Assembly: GCF_036924745.1 (NCBI RefSeq)
Contig: NZ_JAZHSD010000001.1
Coordinates: 7,129,001-7,193,000, forward strand
Length of the DNA stretch: 64,000 bases
Direction of reading: 5' to 3'
From: Bradyrhizobium sp. AZCC 1693
GTDB taxonomy: Bacteria > Pseudomonadota > Alphaproteobacteria > Rhizobiales > Xanthobacteraceae
Positions 53,582 through 61,868 of this stretch are shown one piece after another. Numbering within the stretch: position 1 is the stretch's first letter; every line of letters begins with the position of its first letter. The position numbers were made by a program, and so were the translations under genes. The notes below the pieces were generated by a model. It ran no database searches. It worked only from the letters and a program-made list of their open reading frames with translations, and was not told where the DNA came from.

Positions 53582-53600
53582 ATTTCGGAATATCAGAAAT
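53582..53600. promoter_or_regulatory. 19-bp dyad operator, copy D
   Basis: ATTTCGGAATATCAGAAAT matches the dyad perfectly. It sits between the divergent S24 repressor and GcrA genes, 45 bases upstream of the GcrA start, so it can control both. Confidence 0.75.
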
Positions 53601-53645
53601 TGATGGTCCGGCGTCGGGCGGCGTTGACAAGTGCAAGGACAACAA

Positions 53646-54182
53646 ATGGAACTGTCGAACTGGGCGCCCGAGCACTCGGACGCGCTGCGGGACTTTATTG
53701 CCAAAGGCATGTCCTATTCGGAGGCCGCGCAAGCGATCAATTCTCGGTTCAACACGTCTTACTCCCGCAGTGCCGCGCTCGGGCGCGCCCGGCGCCTGGG
53801 GCTGACGGCGGACGAGCGCCCCAAACCGTCGATGCCCGCCAAGCCTGCAGATTTGCGCGACATCGGAGTGCCGCGTGCCAGCGATTTCAAGGCGTCTGCG
53901 CTTCCCTGGCCGACGGCACCGGTGTTCAAGGAGATCAAGCCGGTCAAGCTGCGCTGTGTGGCGATCGAACCGCTGCATCTCTCCCTGATCGAGCTGGAGC
54001 GCGGCGACTGCCGCTATCCCTACGGCGGCGATGAGGAGGGCGAGACCATCACTTTCTGCGGTCATCCGCGCCGCCCGGGTTCGAGCTATTGCACGCCACA
54101 TTTTCATTTGTGTCGCGATCCGGTAGTGCCGGCTGAGCGCTCGGCGAGCACGGTTTCACTGCGCGTGGTGGAGGCAGCATGA
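53646..54182 (+). CDS. gcrA: GcrA family cell cycle regulator
   Basis: A 178-residue protein. The N-terminal GcrA helix region is NWAPEHSDALRDFIAKGMSYSEAAQAINSRFNTSYSRSAALGRARRLGL, the usual N-terminal DNA-binding block (about residues 3-52). The C-terminal part has a conserved cysteine/histidine-rich segment (GDCRYPYGG, FCGHPRRPGSSYCTPHFHLC) typical of GcrA. In Caulobacter GcrA acts with methylated GANTC sites and sigma-70. This may be a second, module-borne copy. AAGGACAAC precedes ATG 53646. It diverges from the S24 repressor and is coupled to the small ORF downstream (ATGA). Confidence 0.87.
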   Translation: MELSNWAPEHSDALRDFIAKGMSYSEAAQAINSRFNTSYSRSAALGRARRLGLTADERPKPSMPAKPADLRDIGVPRASDFKASALPWPTAPVFKEIKPVKLRCVAIEPLHLSLIELERGDCRYPYGGDEEGETITFCGHPRRPGSSYCTPHFHLCRDPVVPAERSASTVSLRVVEAA

Positions 54183-54349
54183 AGAACACTGCTGTCACAT
54201 GGGTGGCCGACAGGCTGAAACGGCTGCCGCGCCGCCATCGGATCGCTCATCTGCAAGCGCTGATCGGGCTTCAGCCGGTGGGCTGCGGCCGCCGGGACGA
54301 ATTGTCCGAACTGCTGCACGAAGAGATAGCGGACGCATCAATCGAATAG
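54179..54349 (+). CDS. Small ORF of 56 aa coupled to gcrA
   Basis: ATG 54179 overlaps the gcrA stop (ATGA). The frame encodes a basic, leucine-rich helix-prone peptide (MKNTAVTWVADRLKRL...RDELSELLHEEIADASIE). No known domain. The stop-start overlap and lack of any gap suggest it is translated with gcrA. The sequence, too short for most gene callers, might be a small regulatory partner. Confidence 0.6.
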   Translation: MKNTAVTWVADRLKRLPRRHRIAHLQALIGLQPVGCGRRDELSELLHEEIADASIE

Positions 54350-54397
54350 ATTTTCCGGTCGAAACCGAATTCCCCTGTTTTCATGGAGTCCATTCAG

Positions 54398-54973
54398 ATG
54401 CCGAAAGCCAAACGCCGAAAGCCGTACAATCCCGCCAAGGCACATGACCGAAGGTCCCGCGATTTGTTACGCAATGCCGAAGTCGCTACCGTCGAGGTCG
54501 ATAATCCCCTGGCGGTGGAGCCGGGCGAGAAGATCATTGCCCTGCGTTCGATCCGCAATGATCCGCTCGCTCGCCTGCATTCCCACCGCCAGATCGACGA
54601 GGCGCAGTATCAGGCCGGGCGTGCGTTCCAGAGCGACTGGGAGAAGGCCGAGCGCGGGCCGCGCGCGGTCGATCCGACCCGGGAATATGTCGATGGCGGG
54701 CAGAGCCGCGAACCGATCACCGAGGGCCAGCGCAAGGCTGTGCTGCGGTTGAACCGGGCCGAACGCGAGCTGGGCGCGGACGGCTCGGCGCTGGTGCATG
54801 ACGTCCTGGTCCAGGGTCTGACCATGGAGCAGATCGGCCAGCGGAGGGGCCTGTGTACCAAACGCTGGAGCGACTATTTTTCAAGACGATTCCGCGAATG
54901 CCTCGATCGGCTTGCGCTGTTGTATGGATTCGCGACGGAGCATCCTGTCCCCGTCAAAACCCACCCGCGCTGA
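54398..54973 (+). CDS. Hypothetical protein, 191 aa, possible sigma-like/DUF6456-type helix region
   Basis: A basic N-terminus (MPKAKRRKPYNPAKAHDRRSRDLLRN) is followed by HSHRQIDEAQYQAGRAFQSDWEKAERGPRAV and RLNRAERELGADGSALVHDVLVQGLTMEQIGQRRGLC. The latter looks like a helix-turn-helix of the kind seen in DUF6456 and sigma-like small proteins of alphaproteobacterial phages. ATG 54398 is preferred (GGAG upstream), 15 bases after an alternative ATG at 54383. It belongs to the S24/GcrA module by position. The last 20 bases overlap the convergent BamA-like gene. Function unknown. Confidence 0.7.
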   Translation: MPKAKRRKPYNPAKAHDRRSRDLLRNAEVATVEVDNPLAVEPGEKIIALRSIRNDPLARLHSHRQIDEAQYQAGRAFQSDWEKAERGPRAVDPTREYVDGGQSREPITEGQRKAVLRLNRAERELGADGSALVHDVLVQGLTMEQIGQRRGLCTKRWSDYFSRRFRECLDRLALLYGFATEHPVPVKTHPR

Positions 54974-57299
54974 ATCGCAGCGGCTGCACTACGTCGTAGG
55001 CAGCCTTGCTTAGCGGTATGGCGTAGTCGACGGTCAATGCGCCGAACGGCGAGGCCCAGGTCAGGCCTGCGCCGACCGACGAGCGAACGATGTTCTTGTT
55101 GGCCACCTGAAGAGATGCGGTCGATCCGCTGTAGCGAAATACGCTGCCGGTGTCGACGAAGGCCGTGGCCCTGAGGCCGTATTCATTGGGCACGCCGGGG
55201 ATCGCGCTCTGCAGTTCGGCGGTCGTTGCCCAATATGCGCTGCCGCCGACATTATCCATCGTGGTGCCCGCCGTCAGGTCGCGTGGGCCGAATCCGTTGG
55301 GGGCAAATCCACGCACCATGGTCGGGCCGCCAAAGAAATTGTTCATCAGCGGCACCTGCTGGCCGCCCCAACCGGTCACATAGCCGCCCTGGGCGCGAAC
55401 CATGCCAACCAGGTCGCTGTTGATCGATTTGTAGTAGCGCACGTCTTCCGTCGTCTTCAGGAATTTCACGTCGCCGCCAAGTCCCGCCAGATCCTGGCTG
55501 AGCTGCGACTTGATTCCGCTGGTCGGGCTCTTTGCGTTGTCCAGCGTGCTGTAGGTCGTCGTACTGCCCGGGGCGGAGACCCAGGTCGGACCGGCGGCGG
55601 CTGCCTGCCGAACGGCCAGCGAAGGCGTCAGGCCCGAAGCGTTCGGCGAAAGCGTGACGTTCTGGTTGTAGATCGAGTAGCGCCACTGCACGCCGAGTTG
55701 CTCGTTGATCGGCGTCCCCAGCTGCAGTCTCGCGCCGTAGGTGGTGGTGCCGTAGGATTGGTAGCTGTTGGCGTCGCTTTGGCGGCCGAAGAGTTCGATG
55801 CCTGCCGCGACCTTGGTGCCGAGAAAATAGGGTTCGGACGCAGCCAGATCGATCCCGCGCGCATATTGGCCGTAGGTGAAGGCCGCCTGGACGTTCTTGC
55901 CCGTGCCATAGAAATTGCGATCGCCGACCTTGACCTCGACGAGCGCGCCATCGGTGGTCGAGTAACCGCCGGCGACGTTGAAATCGCCGGTCGCCTGGTC
56001 AACCGCCTCGACATCGAGGATGACATGATCCGATGCCGAGCCCGGCCTGTTCGATATTTTCACCGATTTAAAGTAGTTCAAATTCTTCAAGCGTCGTTCG
56101 GCCCGGTCTATCAGCGTCTTGTTGTAAGCGTCGCCTTCCGCGATGTCGAATTCGCGCCGGATCACGTATTCGCGGGTGCGCGTGTTGCCATGGATTTCGA
56201 TCCGTTCGACATAGGTGCGAGGCCCCTGTTCGATCACGAAGGCGACGTCGATACGTTGCGCGGTGGCATCGTGCGTGAGGTGAGGGGTCGCCTGGGCAAA
56301 GGGATAGCCGAGCTTTGCCATTTCGATCGCCAGCAACTCGGTGCTCTTGTCCAGAGCGTTGCCGTCGAACACCGCGCCTGGGTGGGCAGTGGGGAGGGCG
56401 CGAAGCTTGTCGCAATCCATGCCCGGGACGTTGCATCCGACGCTGACCTCCCGGAAGCGATAGAGCGGGCCTTCGTCGATTGCGAAGCGCAGCGTAAAAC
56501 CCTTTGCCGTCGGATCATATTCCGCCTTTGCCGAGGAGATGCTGACATCGGCATAACCCTTGCTGCGGTAATAGAGCCGCAGCTGTTCCTGGTCTTGCGC
56601 GACGCGGTCGGGATCGTAGACGTTACCGCCAGTCAGAAAGCTCAGCATATGGGTGGCGGAGGTCTTGATCACGGCGCTGAGCTGGCGTTTGCCGAAGGCC
56701 TTGTTGCCCGTGAAGTCGATCTGTCGCACCGGAGTTTTTGCTCCCTCCGCTATGGCGTAGACGAGATCGACCCGGCCATTGCCGCGGTCAATGATTTGCG
56801 GATCGACGCGGACCTCGGCACGGCCGGCACGCCGGTAGGCCTCGATGATGCGGCCGACGTCGGCTTGCACAGTGGCGCGTTGCAGCGAGCCGCGCGGCTT
56901 CGATTCGATCGCCGCGACAAGGTCGGTATCCTTGACCTTCTTGTTGCCTTCGAATGCGACGCGGTCGAGCACAGGCGCTTCGGACAGGTGCACCACAAGC
57001 CGATCGCCGGCGCGCTCGATGGAAACCTTGTCGAACAGGCCGGTTGCGATCAGCGCTTTCAAGGCCGCGTCACGTGCGGCGTCGTCGAAAAGCCCGTCGG
57101 GCGTTCCGTGAAAGTACGAGCGTACTGTCTCGGCATCGACGCGGCGGTTACCTTCGACGATGATCGATGGTTGCGATGGCGGGGCGGTTTCGGCTGCGAC
57201 CGATGTTGCGAAAATCAATCCGAAGGTGCCGGCAAGCCGACCAATGGCTAGCCCCGATCGGGACGATCGGTCGTGTCGCGTGATGCGTCTGATCTCCAC
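54954..57299 (-). CDS. Outer membrane protein assembly factor BamA paralogue
   Basis: A 781-residue Omp85 protein. The signal peptide is GLAIGRLAGTFGLIFATSVAAETA. POTRA-type segments follow (for example IIVEGNRRVDAETVRSYF, RVAFEGNKKVKDTDLVAAI, RQIDFTGNKAFGKRQLSAVI, IEIHGNTRTREYVIRREFD). Then comes the beta-barrel with FVDTGSVFRYSG and the terminal phenylalanine (RFSAGGF) recognised by the Bam machinery. GTG 57299 is chosen because it lies just before the signal peptide; an open extension of 58 codons upstream is not conserved. Several Omp85 paralogues are common in Bradyrhizobium. It probably inserts a subset of outer-membrane proteins. Confidence 0.87.
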   Translation of the reverse strand: MEIRRITRHDRSSRSGLAIGRLAGTFGLIFATSVAAETAPPSQPSIIVEGNRRVDAETVRSYFHGTPDGLFDDAARDAALKALIATGLFDKVSIERAGDRLVVHLSEAPVLDRVAFEGNKKVKDTDLVAAIESKPRGSLQRATVQADVGRIIEAYRRAGRAEVRVDPQIIDRGNGRVDLVYAIAEGAKTPVRQIDFTGNKAFGKRQLSAVIKTSATHMLSFLTGGNVYDPDRVAQDQEQLRLYYRSKGYADVSISSAKAEYDPTAKGFTLRFAIDEGPLYRFREVSVGCNVPGMDCDKLRALPTAHPGAVFDGNALDKSTELLAIEMAKLGYPFAQATPHLTHDATAQRIDVAFVIEQGPRTYVERIEIHGNTRTREYVIRREFDIAEGDAYNKTLIDRAERRLKNLNYFKSVKISNRPGSASDHVILDVEAVDQATGDFNVAGGYSTTDGALVEVKVGDRNFYGTGKNVQAAFTYGQYARGIDLAASEPYFLGTKVAAGIELFGRQSDANSYQSYGTTTYGARLQLGTPINEQLGVQWRYSIYNQNVTLSPNASGLTPSLAVRQAAAAGPTWVSAPGSTTTYSTLDNAKSPTSGIKSQLSQDLAGLGGDVKFLKTTEDVRYYKSINSDLVGMVRAQGGYVTGWGGQQVPLMNNFFGGPTMVRGFAPNGFGPRDLTAGTTMDNVGGSAYWATTAELQSAIPGVPNEYGLRATAFVDTGSVFRYSGSTASLQVANKNIVRSSVGAGLTWASPFGALTVDYAIPLSKAAYDVVQPLRFSAGGF

Positions 57300-57536
57300 G
57301 TCCCGCCGGACTCCTGTTGACCGGCTGCGATCGAATTGCCTGCGCGGGGCAAAAAAATGTCTTGGATAAGGTGAGTTGCGGGCCAAGTTATCGCCATTCG
57401 CCACAATTTTAACATCTTTTCTTAATGGGCGCTTTCTCAGAATTGTCGCAATGCCCGCTTCATGCTTCGCCATCGACGGAGCCCAAGACGCTTGCGCCAG
57501 AACCGCCGCATGCGTCTACGCTCGCAGGAGCATCAC

Positions 57537-58593
57537 ATGCGTTATGCAGCTTTCGTTGCCGCCGCGCTCATGCTGATTCAGCCCGCGCATGCAGAGAAGA
57601 CGCCGGAGGTCGATCCGCGTGCTTCGCTCGGCGTGGTCCAGCAATGGATCTATAATTACCGGGCGAAGCCGGACTATGCCCATGTCCCGGCAGCCGTGCG
57701 CGTGCTGTTTCATTCGCAGACGTTCAAGGAACCGGAGAATGCCGGCATCTATCTCGGCTTTATCGCAGGTGCGATCGGCTCAAACCCTGCCAAGGGCCGA
57801 GCAGCTCATTGCAAGTTTCTTTCCAGTCCGACCGGAAGACGAATGGGTGATCGTTCGCGCCATCGCCTATTCGGGGTTGCCTGACTGGAGAAACGTTCTG
57901 CGCCGGGTAGCGCCACGAATGCCGGGCCGGCGGGTCATGGTCGATAGCTATCTCGCGGGCAAGCTGCCGACCTTGACTGACATCCCGCTGGAAGAGGTAA
58001 AACCCGGCATGATGGACAAGGTGCGCGGCGCCTTTACCAAAAATCCGTTCGCCAAGGACGAGCGGAAGCTGAACACGACACTGACATTCGCGAGCAACCA
58101 GGATTTGCTGGATACGCTTTGGGGCTACTATTTTGCGACCGGCTCGCATGCCCCGATCCAGCGCATCATCCAGATGCTGCCGTGGAGCAAGAGCCGCGAC
58201 ACGATCGACAAGCTGACGGTCGGAAGCATGGCGCGCTACACACTGGCGAGTTATGCGATCCGCGATGCCAGCTTGCGCGACTATCTCCGCGGCGAACTTG
58301 CCAGACAGCCGGCGGCGGTCAAGGCGCCGCTGGCCGAAGTGGTCGAGGCGGCGGACACGGTGCAAATCGCAGCCCTGCGCAAGGATGCGCTCGCCGCCGT
58401 GGATGAACTCAAGATCAAGGGCTCCGATAGCCGCCGCGACCTCAGCTTCTGGGGTCAGGTCGGGGTCGGCGCGGTCGCGCTCGGTTGCGTCTCTGCGGCG
58501 GCGCTGGGGCAGGTCGCGGTCGGCATTCCCTGTGTGATCGGCGGTTCTGCCTCGCAGGGATTGCTGTCGTTCTGGGAAAAGCAGCAGCAGTAA
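57537..58593 (+). pseudogene. Exported protein of unknown function, frameshifted at a GGG tract
   Basis: ATG 57537 begins a signal peptide (MRYAAFVAAALMLIQPAHAEK) and the frame runs to IYLGFIAGAIGSNPAK. Beyond the GGG at 57794-57796 the frame changes to AEQLIASFFPVRPEDEWVIVRAIAYSGLPDWRNVLRRVAPRMP and continues intact to QGLLSFWEKQQQ and the stop at 58593. Removing one G restores a single protein of about 351 residues. The AGGAGCATC ribosome site is good. No domain is recognised; near the C-terminus a hydrophobic QVGVGAVALGCVSAAALGQVAVGIPCVIGG may form a membrane hairpin. The lesion may be a homopolymer error. Confidence 0.75.
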
Positions 58594-58614
58594 TCCAGGA
58601 CCTGTCGCCGCGGC

Positions 58615-60177
58615 TCATTCCAGCCCGGCGCGGCGAAAGCCTTCGAGATAGTGCTCGCGATCGGCGTCGTGCTTCCAGGGTAACTGCGTCGCGATCCAGG
58701 CGAGCGAAATATTGGGCTGGGTCCGACGCAACTCGTGAAGTGCAGTTCGGGCGAGTTCGATCTGGCCGGTCATGCCGGCTGCGACCGTCAGCACCCGATA
58801 GGCGCCGGTGAGGTCGCCGCGCTGACGAGTCGCCTCGCGCGCCAGTGCAATCGCTTCCTGATAGTTCCTGCCGACGAACTGGGCGTAGGCGGCAACGCCG
58901 TAATAGATCGCGGAAGAGGGATCGCGCGGGCTCTGGCGGATGGCGCGTTGCGTCGCCGCAAAGGCGTCCTCCCAGCGTCCGCTATAGGACAGGGCCAGGG
59001 AATAGTACCCCTGCGCCAGGGAGAAATTCGGGTTGAGCTGCAGCGCCAGTTCGAACTCAGCCAGCGAACGGTCGAGCCGGCGCGTCGAGAAATACACGCT
59101 GCCGAGCGCTGTATGCGCCCAAGCATCCTCGCTGTCGGCGGCAATCGCCGCCAATGCCGCTTGCTCGGCGACGGGCGCTGCAGTTGCAAGATCAGTCCAG
59201 CCCAGATGCACGCCGAACATATGGTTAGTCGCGAACAGGGCCAATGCCTGGCCGTAGTTCGGATCGACCGCAATCGCGCGTTCCAGCAGCGCCTGCGCGG
59301 CGAGGCTGTCGGGACGCGTCACCCGCCAGTGATGCGACAGTGCCCGCATCACCAGGTCCCAGGCGTCCACGCTGTTGGGCGGCTTGCGCCGGCTGCGAAA
59401 GTTCTCCGCTGCGTAGATCTGCGGCTCGATCGCCGTGACGATGGCGTCGGTAATCTCGTCCTGCACGGCGAAAACGTCGGTGAGGTCGCGGTCGTAACGC
59501 TCCGCCCAGATATGACTGCCCATTGCGGTGTCGTTGAGCTGCGCCGTAATGCGTACGCGGTCGCCGCTCCTTCTCACACTGCCTTCGACCACATAGCGTA
59601 CCCCGAGCTCGGCGGCGATCTGCTTCATATGGACCGCCTTGCCCTTGTAGGTGAACGACGAGTTGCGCGCGATCACAAAGAACCAGCGCAATTTCGACAG
59701 CGCGGTGATGATGTCCTCGCTGATACCGTCGGAGAAATACTCCTGCTCGCGGTCGCCGCTCATATTGTCGAATGGCAGTACGGCTATTGCCGGCCGATCG
59801 GGCAGCGTCAGTCCCGAACGCATTTTTGCCTCTGCCTGTGAAGCGGCCTGCGCGTCGCATGGCCCGTTCACGGCGCCGACAAAGCGAACCCCTTTTCGCG
59901 GAATGGTGCGAATGAGCCGCTGTTCCTTGCCGTTGTCGCCGATCGCGTTTCGGGCGGCGTTGATCCGGCTGTCCAGCGTCGAGTCCGAGACGATCCGTCC
60001 TCCCCATACCAGCGCAATGAGATCATCCCTGCTGACGACGCGGTCGCGGCATTTCAACAGGTGAACCAGCAAGTCGAACACTTGCGGCTGCATCGCAATC
60101 ATCTCGCCGCCACGGCGCAGCTCTCGAAGATCGGTATCAAGGATGTGGTTGTCGAAGTTGAATTTCACGTGCCCCAT
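58615..60177 (-). CDS. Winged-helix DNA-binding/TPR regulator (CadC-like, adenylate-cyclase-associated type)
   Basis: A 520-residue protein. The N-terminal OmpR-like winged helix is QPQVFDLLVHLLKCRDRVVSRDDLIALVWGGRIVSDSTLDSRINAARNAIGDN (residues about 30-85). Then RPAIAVLPFDNMSGDREQEYFSDGISEDIITALSKL begins the FlgO/TolB-like domain of this family, and the C-terminal half contains several TPR helices (DAWAHTALGSVYFSTRRLDRSLAEFELALQLNPNFSLAQGYYSLALSYSG). No transmembrane segment is seen, unlike CadC. ATG 60177 is used; five codons upstream (60192) is an alternative. Bradyrhizobium has many such paralogues. Targets unknown. Confidence 0.85.
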   Translation of the reverse strand: MGHVKFNFDNHILDTDLRELRRGGEMIAMQPQVFDLLVHLLKCRDRVVSRDDLIALVWGGRIVSDSTLDSRINAARNAIGDNGKEQRLIRTIPRKGVRFVGAVNGPCDAQAASQAEAKMRSGLTLPDRPAIAVLPFDNMSGDREQEYFSDGISEDIITALSKLRWFFVIARNSSFTYKGKAVHMKQIAAELGVRYVVEGSVRRSGDRVRITAQLNDTAMGSHIWAERYDRDLTDVFAVQDEITDAIVTAIEPQIYAAENFRSRRKPPNSVDAWDLVMRALSHHWRVTRPDSLAAQALLERAIAVDPNYGQALALFATNHMFGVHLGWTDLATAAPVAEQAALAAIAADSEDAWAHTALGSVYFSTRRLDRSLAEFELALQLNPNFSLAQGYYSLALSYSGRWEDAFAATQRAIRQSPRDPSSAIYYGVAAYAQFVGRNYQEAIALAREATRQRGDLTGAYRVLTVAAGMTGQIELARTALHELRRTQPNISLAWIATQLPWKHDADREHYLEGFRRAGLE

Positions 60178-60311
60178 CGCATTCTTTCTCAAGAAACAAT
60201 CAAGTCCGTCTCATGAAGAGATCAAGCGTCCGGCAAAGTCCTGGCGCCATACTCTGTGCATCCTGCCAAGCTGGGAGCTGCAATCCCACTTCCCGTAGCG
60301 GAGCCAATTTC

Positions 60312-61097
60312 ATGACGGAAACCCAAGCCATTAGTCCGGCGATGCCGGGCAATCGCATATTAAGATTCACTGCATTTCTGTTCGGCGGTGTGGCCTATCT
60401 CACATTTCTGTTCACGATTCTGTACGCCATCGGCTTCGTATCGGGGCTCATCGTGCCGAAGGCGATCGATACCGGCGCGAAATCGGGGATATTCGAGGCA
60501 ATTATCGTCGATCTCGCGCTGATGTCGTTATTTGCCATTCAACATAGCGTCATGGCGCGTAAATCTTTCAAACACTGGTGTACGCGGTTTATTCCGAGGT
60601 CTGTCGAGCGCAGCACCTATGTGCTGTGCGCAAGCCTGGCGCTTGTGCTACTCTTCTGGCAATGGCGTCCAATGCCGGCTGTGATCTGGAATGTCCAGGA
60701 GCCCGAAATGGCCATGGTGATTGCCACACTATCGTTCATCGGCTGGGTGATCGTGTTCACGAGTACCTTCATGCTCAATCATTTCGAGCTGTTCGGGTTA
60801 CATCAGGTCGCCAGCAATCTCGCGGGCCGCAATATGCCGGCGCCGGTCTTCCGGACGCCGTTCCTCTACCGTTTTGTCCGGCATCCGATCTATCTCGGCT
60901 TCATCATCGCCTTCTGGGCGGCTCCGACGATGAGTGCCGGGCATCTGCTGTTCGCGGCGGTGACCACGGCCTACATCTTCGTCGGGATCATGCTCGAGGA
61001 GCGCGACCTCGTCGGCATGTTCGGTGACGAGTATCGCCGTTATCGGAAGCACGTTTCGATGCTGTTCCCGCTGTTCCCCTGGCGCAAGCTGAACTGA
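60312..61097 (+). CDS. Methanethiol S-methyltransferase-like membrane protein (MddA/NnrU family)
   Basis: A 261-residue multi-pass protein. The MddA-type sequence AIQHSVMARKSFKHWCTRFIPRSVERSTYVLCASLALVLLFWQWRPMPAVIW and the ICMT-like end YRFVRHPIYLGFIIAFWAAPTMS...LVGMFGDEYRRYRKHVSMLFP are both present. MddA methylates methanethiol with SAM to give dimethyl sulfide in the membrane. GGAGCC precedes ATG 60312. An upstream in-frame ATG at 60213 would add a non-conserved tail. It is followed 37 bases later by a GFA-family gene. Function inferred by family only. Confidence 0.82.
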   Translation: MTETQAISPAMPGNRILRFTAFLFGGVAYLTFLFTILYAIGFVSGLIVPKAIDTGAKSGIFEAIIVDLALMSLFAIQHSVMARKSFKHWCTRFIPRSVERSTYVLCASLALVLLFWQWRPMPAVIWNVQEPEMAMVIATLSFIGWVIVFTSTFMLNHFELFGLHQVASNLAGRNMPAPVFRTPFLYRFVRHPIYLGFIIAFWAAPTMSAGHLLFAAVTTAYIFVGIMLEERDLVGMFGDEYRRYRKHVSMLFPLFPWRKLN

Positions 61098-61134
61098 CCA
61101 AACTCTCAATCGTCTGGAAGGAGACTGAAGAATC

Positions 61135-61557
61135 ATGAAGCATACTGGAAGCTGTTTTTGCGGTGCGGTCGAGGTCCAGGTCACGGGTGCGCCGGAAGGA
61201 ATGGGTTATTGCCATTGCCGTTCCTGTCGTTCGTGGTCCGGCGGGCCGGTAAACGCGTTCACCCTGTGGAAGCCGGAAGCGGTGCGAATCACGGCCGGGG
61301 CGCAACATGTCGCAACGTTCGAGAAGACGCCGATGAGCCAGCGCAAGTACTGCGCGGAGTGCGGCGGTCACCTGATGACCAATCACCCGACGCTCGGGCT
61401 GGTCGATGTCTTCGCCGCGACCCTCCCGACACTGCCCTTCACGCCCGGTGTGCACGTCAACTACGCCGAGACGGTGCTGCCGATGCAGGATGGGCTGCCC
61501 AAACTGAAAGATTTTCCCGCCGAGCTTGGCGGGTCCGGTGAGGTGATCATCGAGTAG
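61135..61557 (+). CDS. GFA (glutathione-dependent formaldehyde-activating/CENP-V) family protein
   Basis: A 140-residue zinc protein. Metal-binding cysteines appear as CFCGAVEV (start), YCHCRSCRSWSG and KYCAECGGHLM, the complete GFA pattern of seven or so cysteines. GAAGGAGAC precedes ATG 61135. Homologues are called S-(hydroxymethyl)glutathione synthase but most have unknown substrates. The neighbouring MddA-like gene is only 37 bases upstream and on the same strand, so both might be involved in C1/sulfur detoxification, though this is speculation. Confidence 0.87.
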   Translation: MKHTGSCFCGAVEVQVTGAPEGMGYCHCRSCRSWSGGPVNAFTLWKPEAVRITAGAQHVATFEKTPMSQRKYCAECGGHLMTNHPTLGLVDVFAATLPTLPFTPGVHVNYAETVLPMQDGLPKLKDFPAELGGSGEVIIE

Positions 61558-61642
61558 GAAAAAGCAGGCTTGCATCGAAGCAACGGCGCGGCGAACGTTG
61601 TTCGCGGCGGCAGCTTATCGATGTGGCGCCGCTCGACTCCCG

Positions 61643-61668
61643 GCCGCCCGGGGCGGGCGGCGTTTTTT
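61643..61668 (+). terminator. Rho-independent terminator
   Basis: GCCGCCCG (61643-61650) pairs with CGGGCGGC (61654-61661) around GGG, followed by G and six T residues (61663-61668). This is a textbook intrinsic terminator, 86 bases downstream of the GFA gene; it should end the mddA-like/GFA transcript. The rest of 61558-61868 holds no gene. Confidence 0.82.
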
Positions 61669-61868
61669 GGGGCCGTCACGGTCGCGTCCAGACCTGCAGC
61701 TTGGAGGCGAGGGCAGTGCGGCGACCCCGTGTGCCGTCCTAAGAGCTATGTCAGCGGCATGTCCCGCCCTGCAAAATCGGGGTTTGGCGTTACCCGTCTG
61801 GTTCCGGTAAGAAAGCCTTGAAGTCGCGGCGAAAGCCTTCGTTTCGCCAGGCAGAATAACAAGAGGAA

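Noticed and set aside
53646..54182. Calling the S24/GcrA region a complete prophage
   Set aside because: No integrase, terminase, capsid or lysis genes are visible; only a small regulatory module is supported.
55698..57251. 517-codon open frame antisense to the BamA-like gene
   Set aside because: No ribosome site or domain; BamA motifs are continuous on the other strand.
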